From NCBI GenBank assembly GCA_015485575.1, contig WFTF01000030.1, forward strand, positions 1 through 35,155: a stretch of 35,155 nucleotides of DNA, written 5' to 3'. The notes under the pieces were generated by a model. That model made no database searches. It worked only from the letters and a program-made list of their open reading frames with translations, and was not told the origin of the DNA. Below are positions 27,917-35,155 of the stretch, piece by piece. Origin of the DNA: Patescibacteria group bacterium. GTDB taxonomy: Bacteria > Patescibacteriota > Minisyncoccia > Phycocordibacterales > UBA918. Numbering within the stretch: position 1 is the stretch's first letter; each line of letters opens with the position of its first letter. Made by a program: the position numbers and the translations under genes.

Positions 27917-28798
27917 TTAGTGGTCGCGAGTATAGTGATGGTGTGCTTTGTTGAGTATGTATTGAAGCGTATCTCTGCAATAATTACTTCCCGCAACCGC
28001 ATCTAGCTTTTCCCATCCCGGCTGCCAGTTTAATTCAAGAAAGAGCGGTTTGCCATTTTGAAGCAGTATATCAACGCCTGATATGTCCGCACCGAATTTT
28101 TCCGCCACCAGCCCCCCAAAATCCAAGAGCATATCTTTATACTTTTCTTCGGTGGGGACTATTTGTCCACCGGTATGTAAGTTTGCACGAAAATCATTCT
28201 TACTCGGTATTTTTTTATATGATGCAACCCCTTTGTTCCCGAGTGTGTAAACACGGTATTCATCTGCCCCCTCTATAAACTCTTGGTAGAGATACGCATC
28301 TTTCTTTTTGTGCGCTCTAAAGGCCTCCAGTTCTTCCGATGAGTGTATGAGTGCCACTCCATTTCCTTTTGACCCATCATCCGGCTTTATGACAAAAGTG
28401 TCACCGAGCACCTCTCGCACGCGTGCGTAGTTAAATCCTCCCACATATATGCTCTTTGGCTGGGGGATTCCATAGCGCCCGGCAAGCAGAGATTGCCTTG
28501 TTTTTTGGTGCATGTAGGCATGCCGAGCAACACCGTTTATATAAGGTATGTTTTTTTGCCGTAATATATATGACAATTCCTTTATGATGGGTCCCCGCAT
28601 GCCGGTCCGGTAGTACACAATATCGTAAGAGCAGATTTTTTGTACGAGTGCACTGCTTGCAAAATCCGCAAGATCAATGTGTGTGAAGGTGATTTGCTCA
28701 AACTGTATATCGTGCCGCGCAGCCATCGCCTGCAGATCTTGCATGGATGGTCCATTGAGATTGGTAATCACTCCAATAGAGTACTGTGTGTGTTCCAT
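27917..28798 (-). CDS. RimK/LysX-like ATP-grasp ligase
   Basis: FVIKPDDGSKGNGVALIHS, YLYQEFIEGADEYRVYTLG, GADISGVDILLQNGKPLFLELNWQPG. Confidence 0.8.
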   Translation of the reverse strand: MEHTQYSIGVITNLNGPSMQDLQAMAARHDIQFEQITFTHIDLADFASSALVQKICSYDIVYYRTGMRGPIIKELSYILRQKNIPYINGVARHAYMHQKTRQSLLAGRYGIPQPKSIYVGGFNYARVREVLGDTFVIKPDDGSKGNGVALIHSSEELEAFRAHKKKDAYLYQEFIEGADEYRVYTLGNKGVASYKKIPSKNDFRANLHTGGQIVPTEEKYKDMLLDFGGLVAEKFGADISGVDILLQNGKPLFLELNWQPGWEKLDAVAGSNYCRDTLQYILNKAHHHYTRDH

Positions 28799-28970
28799 AA
28801 TAGGCTGTATTTATACCATATAAGTGGTGACCGACCCAGTTTGTCAAGGGTTGATTTTGATAACTTGTGTGTTGCTGTTCCATAAGAGAGTCTTTTTATA
28901 GTATGCTTTTAGTCTCGGAAAAACAGTGTATTGCATCATCGGTGCCGCCGATGTCCCTGTAGAGCATTAT

Positions 28971-30302
28971 ATGAAACAACGGAACAAGAACATCATACTC
29001 TTTGTTATGACTTTTTATCCGCGCTATGTGGAGCATATTCGTGCATTTACCAAACAACATGGGAAAAAGTATCGTACTATGGTGCTATGGGATTCAAAAG
29101 TGAAAAAGAGTGAGGCGGTACAGAAGGGGATTTCCATGAGCGATATTTTTGTTGAATGTGATTTTTCAAAACCGTGGAAGATCGCAGAGGCGTTACTGCC
29201 TTACCAAAAAGAACTGCTGGCGGTCACCTGCCGCACCGAGCAAAATATTTCTCGTTTTGCACAGGTAATCCCACATGTACCGTATTTGCGCACACCAAGC
29301 ACAGAATCTCTGAAGTGGGCAACCGACAAGTATGAGATGCGCAAGCGTTTACGGCTGTTTGATGCAAAAAATACCCCTGTCTTCACTTGGGTAAAGGAAA
29401 ATACAAAAAAAGAAAGAAGAAGGGTCATTGAGAAGGTGCAGTTTCCCATGATCGTCAAGCCTGCAAGTTTGGCAGGCAGTCTTTTTGTAACCATCTGCTA
29501 CCACGAAGAGGAGTTGGAAAAGGCGCTACGGACACTCTTCAAGAAGATAAATACCGCATACGCAAATGATAATCGCAAGGAGGTGCCGAAGGTAATTGCG
29601 GAAGCGTATATGGAGGGCAGTTTGTACTCTATTGATTCCTATGTCAATTCGCGTGGTACGGTCTATCACTGTCCTTTGGTACAGCAAAAGACCGCACGTG
29701 AGATTGGACATGATGATTTTTATAATTACCTTCAAATTACCCCGACAGCACTCAAAGCGGCAACTGTAGAAAAAGCTCAAAAGGTTGCTGAAAATGCCAT
29801 TCACGCACTTGGGCTTCGCAGCGTCACCGCTCACGTTGAGTTGATGAAGGTGGATGATGAGTGGAAGGTGATTGAGGTGGGACCACGCTGCGGGGGCTTG
29901 CGCGACACCCTGTATGGACTTAGTTGTGATATTAATCACACTATGAATGATATTGCCATTCGTATCCCCAGAAAGCCAATTATTCCAAAAAAATGTAAGG
30001 GCTTTTCCGCATACCTCAAATATTTTGCCGATGCCGAAGGAGTGATCACAGAAACAAAAGGGATTAAGAAAATAGAGAGTTTGGAGTCATTTCAAAAGAT
30101 TACCGTCAATAAGAAGGTGGGGGATCGCGCCGTGTTTGCGCGCAACGGCGGACGTGCCATTTTTACCACTGTTTTGTATAACGACGATCGATCCAAGTTG
30201 TTGGCAGATATACGGAGACTTGAGAAGATGGTCAGTGTCACTGTACAAAGAGCCCGTGCATTGAACTCCAAAAAGAACGACACACAGATTAAAAAGAAAT
30301 AA
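28971..30302 (+). CDS. ATP-grasp domain protein (carbamoyl-phosphate synthase/carboxylase-like)
   Basis: FPMIVKPASLAGSLFVTICY, IAEAYMEGSLYSIDSYV, VTAHVELMKVDDEWKVIEVGPRCGG. Confidence 0.8.
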   Translation: MKQRNKNIILFVMTFYPRYVEHIRAFTKQHGKKYRTMVLWDSKVKKSEAVQKGISMSDIFVECDFSKPWKIAEALLPYQKELLAVTCRTEQNISRFAQVIPHVPYLRTPSTESLKWATDKYEMRKRLRLFDAKNTPVFTWVKENTKKERRRVIEKVQFPMIVKPASLAGSLFVTICYHEEELEKALRTLFKKINTAYANDNRKEVPKVIAEAYMEGSLYSIDSYVNSRGTVYHCPLVQQKTAREIGHDDFYNYLQITPTALKAATVEKAQKVAENAIHALGLRSVTAHVELMKVDDEWKVIEVGPRCGGLRDTLYGLSCDINHTMNDIAIRIPRKPIIPKKCKGFSAYLKYFADAEGVITETKGIKKIESLESFQKITVNKKVGDRAVFARNGGRAIFTTVLYNDDRSKLLADIRRLEKMVSVTVQRARALNSKKNDTQIKKK

Positions 30303-30317
30303 TCCGCATGATGAGTT

Positions 30318-30358
30318 ATACCAAAAGCTCTCACCCGTCCGGTGAGAGCTTTTGGTAT
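30318..30358. terminator. Terminator hairpin
   Basis: ATACCAAAAGCTCTCACC-CGTCC-GGTGAGAGCTTTTGGTAT, 18-bp perfect stem. Confidence 0.75.
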
Positions 30359-30368
30359 TATATAGCCA

Positions 30369-31151
30369 ATGATTCGTACGCGTGACCTGGTTTTGTTTGT
30401 TGTATCTTTGGTTTTTCTGCTGTCTGCATTGTCGCTGACTGTGGTGTCTGATAAGCAAGACATACCCACGGGTACTCAGTTTTCTCTACAAGAAACAGTT
30501 GCCGTACCTGTCGAGGGTGCTGAGGTGAGTAGCGTATCACAGTTGGATAGAGCTTCGGTGATTGCACGTTTGAAAGAGAAAATACAAAATACCTCACTGA
30601 TTATCACACCGCAACCGAGTGTTGTCTCAGACACAGAGGAAAGCACTTCCACACTCACAGCACAAACAGAATTGCAGGCATGTACCTATCCTGACGACGC
30701 GCTTGCAGTGGTTCCCAAATGGCCGCTTTCGGGAGTGCAAGTAATAGTCCAAGAGGGTGCACGGCTTGTTGTGTTTGAGGAAACGGCAACCTTACCCGCG
30801 CAAAGTGGCAGTAGTACACAGACAGCACCTACGGTGAGAAAAACGTTACTGCAGATGCCACTACAGCCGAAAAAGCTGGCACAGAGTGTGTGTGTCCCCA
30901 GTGAGGTTATTGGTGTATCACTTGACGGATTACTGTTGTTTAATCGGGATATGCGATTTTACCGCAATGTGCCGGAAGAGACACGTATTGGCTATGCGCG
31001 CGACGGATTTCCCATATATGGAGTCTATGAAGGGGAAACCGATGCCTGCGGAGGATATGAGCACCCAAGCGGCTACCGCTATGTGGTGTCAAAAGATAGA
31101 GATTATGTAATAGGTTGTTTTGTCGCTTCGCCCGCAACATTTGATTGGTAA
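30369..31151 (+). CDS. YHYH-domain-like exported protein with divergent YHYH motif
   Basis: N-terminal TM; IGYARDGFPIYGVYEGETDACGGYEHPSGYRYVVSKDRDYVIGCF. Confidence 0.65.
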   Translation: MIRTRDLVLFVVSLVFLLSALSLTVVSDKQDIPTGTQFSLQETVAVPVEGAEVSSVSQLDRASVIARLKEKIQNTSLIITPQPSVVSDTEESTSTLTAQTELQACTYPDDALAVVPKWPLSGVQVIVQEGARLVVFEETATLPAQSGSSTQTAPTVRKTLLQMPLQPKKLAQSVCVPSEVIGVSLDGLLLFNRDMRFYRNVPEETRIGYARDGFPIYGVYEGETDACGGYEHPSGYRYVVSKDRDYVIGCFVASPATFDW

Positions 31152-31154
31152 GCT

Positions 31155-31865
31155 ATGGCAACACTTATTCTGGACATAGAAACCGTTGGTGAGGATTGGG
31201 ACGAATTGGACAGTGTGACACAAAAAGCACTTACACGGTGGGTTGCGAAAACCGCACGAACTCAAGAAGAATACCAAGTACTCTTGGATGACATACGGAA
31301 TGGTTTGGGATTTTCTCCATTAACCGGATATATGGTAGCTTTGGGAGTGTATGACTTAGAACGCGCACAAGGTGCGGTGTATTATACCGGAGCGGATACC
31401 GGCGTAAGTGAGCAGTACGGTGACTTTGTACTGAAGTCATGCAGTGAACTGCAGATGCTCACGGAGTTTTGGGATGCGGCTCGCAGCTATGACACATTTG
31501 TCACCTTTAACGGCAGGTGTTTTGATGCTCCTTTTTTGATACATCGTAGTGCCATACTCGGTGTGCACCCGACAAGAAACTTGATGGAGGGGAGGTATCC
31601 CTATCTGCAAAAAACGGTGCGCCATATAGACTTGCAAGACGAACTAACCTTTTATGGCGCTATGCAGCGAAAGGGAAATTTGCACCTGTTTTGTCGCGCC
31701 TATGGGATTGCAAGTCCGAAAGAACAAGGGGTGTCGGGGGACGATGTTGCGGAACTTTTTCGCCGGAAAAAGTTCCGCGACATCGCCGTATACAACGCAC
31801 ACGATGTGCGTGCCACTACCGCACTCTATGAAAAATATACGCGGTACTTTATACTACAATCGTAA
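31155..31865 (+). CDS. Predicted 3'-5' exonuclease, DEDDy type, ribonuclease H fold
   Basis: LILDIETVG, FVTFNGRCFDAPFL, YNAHDVRATTAL. Confidence 0.75.
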   Translation: MATLILDIETVGEDWDELDSVTQKALTRWVAKTARTQEEYQVLLDDIRNGLGFSPLTGYMVALGVYDLERAQGAVYYTGADTGVSEQYGDFVLKSCSELQMLTEFWDAARSYDTFVTFNGRCFDAPFLIHRSAILGVHPTRNLMEGRYPYLQKTVRHIDLQDELTFYGAMQRKGNLHLFCRAYGIASPKEQGVSGDDVAELFRRKKFRDIAVYNAHDVRATTALYEKYTRYFILQS

Positions 31866-32496
31866 TGAAACAAGTTTTACCACTGCTGGCAGATTGGGCA
31901 AATGGTTTTTCGCACTATTGTTTGTAGCGGAGATAACCGACACACAACTGGTATGGTGGTATATACCGATTGCAATACTGTTCTCGCACACACCTGACGT
32001 GGATACGCTGCCCGAACTGTTTCATCGCAAAAAAGTTGCCGCTTCCTCTGCTTTTGTTTCCGACCACAGAACCTTTCTACACTATCCGATTATCTCCCTG
32101 CCTTTTGGCATTGTATCGGGCTTCCTATTTGGTTTTTGGGGATGGGTGTGGTGTGTAGCACTCATCCTGCACTTGTTAAACGATCTGTATGGTACCGGTT
32201 GGGGATTGCCGCTTTTATGGCCTGTAAGCACCCGTCGGTATAAGGTGCTTGGAAGACGTGTGAATCGGCTAAAGTATCTGTTGCAGCAGTCCGGACAGTA
32301 TCAGCGCCTTCCACACAATGAGCGGAAGCTTTGCTTTGCTGTGTCATGGAGTGCAAAAGAGCTACCCGAGTATATACAAAAATGGGGCATGGAGGACTGG
32401 ATAGAGAAGATATATATGCGCCTGACATGGATAAGTGGTATTGAGTATCTGCTCTTTATCGGCGCATGTGTATTAGTACTGCGTTTTTTCTATTAG
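31828..32496 (+). CDS. Membrane-bound metal-dependent hydrolase-like protein (YdjM/DUF457-like)
   Basis: ILFSHTPDVDTLPELF, DHRTFLHYPIISLPFG, LHLLNDLYGTGWGLPLLWP. Start uncertain; true start may lie downstream near 31893. Confidence 0.6.
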   Translation: MKNIRGTLYYNRNETSFTTAGRLGKWFFALLFVAEITDTQLVWWYIPIAILFSHTPDVDTLPELFHRKKVAASSAFVSDHRTFLHYPIISLPFGIVSGFLFGFWGWVWCVALILHLLNDLYGTGWGLPLLWPVSTRRYKVLGRRVNRLKYLLQQSGQYQRLPHNERKLCFAVSWSAKELPEYIQKWGMEDWIEKIYMRLTWISGIEYLLFIGACVLVLRFFY

Positions 32497-32524
32497 AAAT
32501 GAGTATACTTTGGGCATGAGTGTG

Positions 32525-32547
32525 TTTCCAAAAGATTTTTTATGGGG
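32525..32547 (+). repeat. Direct repeat copy 1 (23 bp) of GH1 N-terminal coding sequence
   Basis: TTTCCAAAAGATTTTTTATGGGG, identical to 32659-32681, 134 bp apart. Confidence 0.9.
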
Positions 32548-32551
32548 TGAG

Positions 32552-32635
32552 AGAGGTCTGGGAGACCTTTCGCAAGACTTTGCCAGCTATTTTCTTCAGA
32601 AAATAGCGACAAAGTGGACAGTCTCTGTAAGAGAC
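32552..32635. repeat. Three consecutive hairpins
   Basis: AGGTCT-GGG-AGACCT (32554-32568); ACTTTG(CCA)GCTATTTTCT-TC-AGAAAATAGC(GA)CAAAGT (32577-32615); GTCTCT-GTA-AGAGAC (32621-32635). Confidence 0.8.
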
Positions 32636-32646
32636 AGCATTATAGT

Positions 32647-33870
32647 ATGAGTATGAAATTTCCAAAAGATTTTTTATGGGGAGCAGCAACCTCTTCCTAT
32701 CAGGTTGAGGGGTTTAACGAGAACACCGACTGGGCACAGGCGGCAAAACAGGGGAGAGTGCCGTATGCGGGACGTCTTGCCGATCACTATCATCGGTATG
32801 AGGAGGATTTTGATATTGCGAAAAAACTGGGGCATAATGCCCACCGTTTTTCCATAGAGTGGGCGCGTATTGAACCGCAGGAAGGCGTGTTTGATCAGGC
32901 AGAGATTGAGCACTATCGGCAGGTGTTGCGCGCATTGCATGCGCGCAACATCACTCCCATGGTGACACTGTGGCATTTTACGCTGCCGCTGTGGTTTTCC
33001 GAAAGTGGCGGGTTTGAGCGTAAGGATGCACCGGTAGTTTTTGCGCGCTACTGCGCACATGTGGTGCGTGAACTGGGGGATTTGTGTACACACTACGCCA
33101 CCATGAATGAGCCCAATGTCTACGCTTCCAACGGTTACCTGCGCGGTAGCTGGCCTCCATTTAAGCGCTTTGCGCTGACCGATATGGTGTCTATTACCAA
33201 CTCGGGACGAGGGTATAAAGCGCGTGCGGAAAAGAGTATCAGCGCTTTGTTTCTGTACAGAAAAGTAATGCGTACTCTTGCAGAAGCCCATAACTGTGCA
33301 TATGACGCCATCAAAAATGTTGCGCCGGAGAAAAATGTCAGCGTGGTGAAACATGTCATTTATTTTCATGCAAACCGGAACCCGTTTAACATGTTACGGT
33401 CATGGGTTGCCAATCAGCTATGGACACATGTATTTATGCGTCGCACCTTTCACAAGTGTGACTCTATCGGCTTAAACTACTATTTTCACAAGAAATTCGG
33501 AGACACAGAGGTGTGTGAAAAAACCGATATGGACTGGGATATATATCCGCAAGGATTGTATGATGCACTGCGCATGTTGTGGAAGTATAAAAAACCACTG
33601 TATGTCTCTGAGGCAGGCCTTGCAGATGCACAGGACAGATATCGTGCCGCGTACATTCAAACACAGGTGTCCGCAGTTGAGAAAGCATTGTCGGAGGGTA
33701 TTGATGTATTTGGGCATATGTACTGGTCTTTGATAGATAACTACGAGTGGGCGCTTGGTATTGATAAGAAGTTTGGACTGGTGGAGATTGATTACCAGAC
33801 GTTGGAAAGGCGCATTCGCCCCAGCGCCTGGGTCTATGCTGATCTGATTAAGAAGCATCGCAAAGACTAG
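32647..33870 (+). CDS. Glycoside hydrolase family 1 (beta-glucosidase-like)
   Basis: FPKDFLWGAATSSYQVEG N-terminal signature, TMNEPNVY acid/base, YVSEAGLAD nucleophile region, C-terminal GH1 tail. Confidence 0.9.
   Translation: MSMKFPKDFLWGAATSSYQVEGFNENTDWAQAAKQGRVPYAGRLADHYHRYEEDFDIAKKLGHNAHRFSIEWARIEPQEGVFDQAEIEHYRQVLRALHARNITPMVTLWHFTLPLWFSESGGFERKDAPVVFARYCAHVVRELGDLCTHYATMNEPNVYASNGYLRGSWPPFKRFALTDMVSITNSGRGYKARAEKSISALFLYRKVMRTLAEAHNCAYDAIKNVAPEKNVSVVKHVIYFHANRNPFNMLRSWVANQLWTHVFMRRTFHKCDSIGLNYYFHKKFGDTEVCEKTDMDWDIYPQGLYDALRMLWKYKKPLYVSEAGLADAQDRYRAAYIQTQVSAVEKALSEGIDVFGHMYWSLIDNYEWALGIDKKFGLVEIDYQTLERRIRPSAWVYADLIKKHRKD
32659..32681 (+). repeat. Direct repeat copy 2 (23 bp), inside the GH1 gene
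   Basis: TTTCCAAAAGATTTTTTATGGGG. Confidence 0.9.
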
Positions 33871-33920
33871 TGTGGACAGAAAGTACGGAAAAAGCGTACA
33901 AAAAGTGGGATAATACGTTC

Positions 33921-34853
33921 ATGGCTTGGCTTTTACTTGCTGCCGGCGGGCAATTTTTGAATGCAATTGTGGCAGTGTTGGATAAATATATTGTCACCGA
34001 TGAGAAGGTGCTACCTCGTCCGTTTGTGTATGCCTTTTACTCTTGTTTAGTGACCGCTTTTTGGGTTGTTGTTTACATTTTTGGGTTTATCCCGGGGTTG
34101 AACACTCTGGGTGTGCCACGCTTTGAAAATGTGCAGGCGCCGTCAATTCAAGTGGTGGGTATGTCTTTTTTGGCGGCATATACATTTTTTATGGCACTGG
34201 TGTCAATGTACACCGCCCTAAAAGAGGGGGACGCGTCTGACGTCATGCCAGTTATCGGTGCGATATCGGCACTGTCAGCCTTCGGTCTTTCCTACTTGCT
34301 TCTGGGTATCACACTCTCCCAAAACTTTATATGGGGTATCGCCTTACTTATTGTAGGTACGCTACTGGTGTCCCAGATTCACTTTACCAAAACATTGGTC
34401 CTGCACACGGTCCATAGTGGGTTGTTTTTCGCTTTGCACTACATTGCCATGAAGGGACTCTTTCAAGAAACTTCTTTTGATGATGGGTTTTTCTGGTCGC
34501 GTGTTGGGTTGGTTGTCTTTGCACTCTCTTTGCTTCTTATCCCCGCATATTATGAGAAAATCAAACGACAAACAAAAAAGACCACCAAAAAGAGCGGGCT
34601 GCTTGTGGTCTTTGCAAAGGTGTTGGCGGGAGTGGCGGCCTTTACACTTTTGAAGGCGACAGACATGGGTGATGTGACAGTGGTGCAGGCACTGGATGGG
34701 TTAAAGTATGTGTTCATTATCATATTGAGTATTGCATTTGGACGCTTTCTTCCACAAACTGCAGGTGAAAATCAGTGGAACGCGCAGATTATTTTGCGGA
34801 AAGTTCTCTATGTAAGTGTTATTTCCATCGGGTTTGTGATGTTGTTTGTATAG
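33921..34853 (+). CDS. DMT/EamA-like 10-TM transporter
   Basis: Hydrophobic multi-TM protein, MAWLLLAAGGQFLNAIVAVLDKYIV..., DVMPVIGAISALSAFGLSYLLLG. GTG at 33870 is an alternative start. Confidence 0.7.
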   Translation: MAWLLLAAGGQFLNAIVAVLDKYIVTDEKVLPRPFVYAFYSCLVTAFWVVVYIFGFIPGLNTLGVPRFENVQAPSIQVVGMSFLAAYTFFMALVSMYTALKEGDASDVMPVIGAISALSAFGLSYLLLGITLSQNFIWGIALLIVGTLLVSQIHFTKTLVLHTVHSGLFFALHYIAMKGLFQETSFDDGFFWSRVGLVVFALSLLLIPAYYEKIKRQTKKTTKKSGLLVVFAKVLAGVAAFTLLKATDMGDVTVVQALDGLKYVFIIILSIAFGRFLPQTAGENQWNAQIILRKVLYVSVISIGFVMLFV

Positions 34854-34856
34854 TGT

Positions 34857-35155
34857 ATGAAACGGTACTTGCGTAAAAAATGGTTGCTAGTCACACTAAG
34901 TGCGGTTTTGTTACTGGTACTGCTCATCGGAGTACTTTCGTACAAGCCAAAGCCGCAGCGCATTACTTACGGCATGTCGTTTAATACACTCTATGCGCGG
35001 GAGTTGGGTTTGGATTGGAAGGAAACTTATGACGCTATTCTGGAGGACTTGGGTGTGCGACAACTGCGGCTTGCGGCACACTGGCCCATGGTTGAGCCCA
35101 TAGACGACGTATACAATTTTGAAGAACTTGACTATCAAATAGCAAAGGCGCAAGA
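34857..35155 (+). CDS. Membrane-anchored glycoside-hydrolase-like TIM-barrel protein, 3' truncated by window edge
   Basis: Read from sequence: MKRYLRKKWLLVTLSAVLLLVLLIGVLSYKPKPQRITYGMSFNTLYARELGLDWKETYDAILEDLGVRQLRLAAHWPMVEPIDDVYNFEELDYQIAKAQ... Confidence 0.55.
   Translation, partial: MKRYLRKKWLLVTLSAVLLLVLLIGVLSYKPKPQRITYGMSFNTLYARELGLDWKETYDAILEDLGVRQLRLAAHWPMVEPIDDVYNFEELDYQIAKAQ

Larger units (their letters stand above)
32516..32650 (+). other. 44-codon upstream ORF mimicking the GH1 N-terminus, stop overlapping the GH1 start (ATGA)
   Basis: ATG AGT GTG TTT CCA AAA GAT TTT TTA TGG GGT ... GTA TGA = MSVFPKDFLWGERGLGDLSQDFASYFLQKIATKWTVSVRDSIIV*; GH1 starts MSMKFPKDFLWGAA at 32647. Confidence 0.6.

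Noticed and set aside
27348-27980. 210-aa minus-strand ORF
   Set aside because: Overlaps the ZIP transporter antisense; no family features.
32674-33369. 231-aa minus-strand ORF
   Set aside because: Antisense to the GH1 gene, whose catalytic motifs are unambiguous.
1-35155. CRISPR arrays, tRNA or rRNA genes, transposases, integrases
   Set aside because: No regularly spaced repeats, tRNA-like cloverleafs, rRNA stretches or recombinase motifs were seen on reading; a tRNAscan/Infernal run would be decisive.

Overview
The 35 kb window is densely coding and almost entirely on the + strand. Minus-strand exceptions are a DEAD-box helicase, a DUF805 protein, a CsoR-type regulator and one ATP-grasp gene. 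The content fits a Patescibacteria/CPR-like genome, but I cannot confirm the taxon. Main blocks: (i) a metal-homeostasis layer: a CopB-like CPH-type P1B ATPase truncated at the left edge, a DUF5676-like protein, a Met-rich exported protein, CsoR with a perfect 18-bp operator-like palindrome in front of an HlyD+RND efflux pair, a DUF2892-like protein and a ZIP transporter; (ii) an apparent extracytoplasmic thiol/redox cassette at 3851-7770: a rhodanese-DUF1573 fusion whose rhodanese lacks the catalytic Cys, a second DUF1573 protein, a single-TM protein ending in GGCG, a membrane-anchored double thioredoxin-fold protein with two CxxC motifs, and a polytopic CPAC protein fused to a Cys/His-rich tail; (iii) housekeeping and stress genes: ClpB, a P3A-like ATPase, a degenerate NUDIX-like protein, a methyltransferase; (iv) two tandem M14 carboxypeptidase-like paralogs, the first apparently a pseudoenzyme; (v) divergent ATP-grasp genes, a YHYH-like protein and a DEDDy exonuclease; (vi) a GH1 / DMT transporter / GH-like operon preceded by a 134-bp unit that duplicates the GH1 N-terminal coding sequence and carries three back-to-back hairpins. 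The best candidates for undescribed biology are the redox cassette, the GH1 leader duplication and the M14 enzyme/pseudoenzyme pair. All family calls come from motif recognition by eye; no searches were run.
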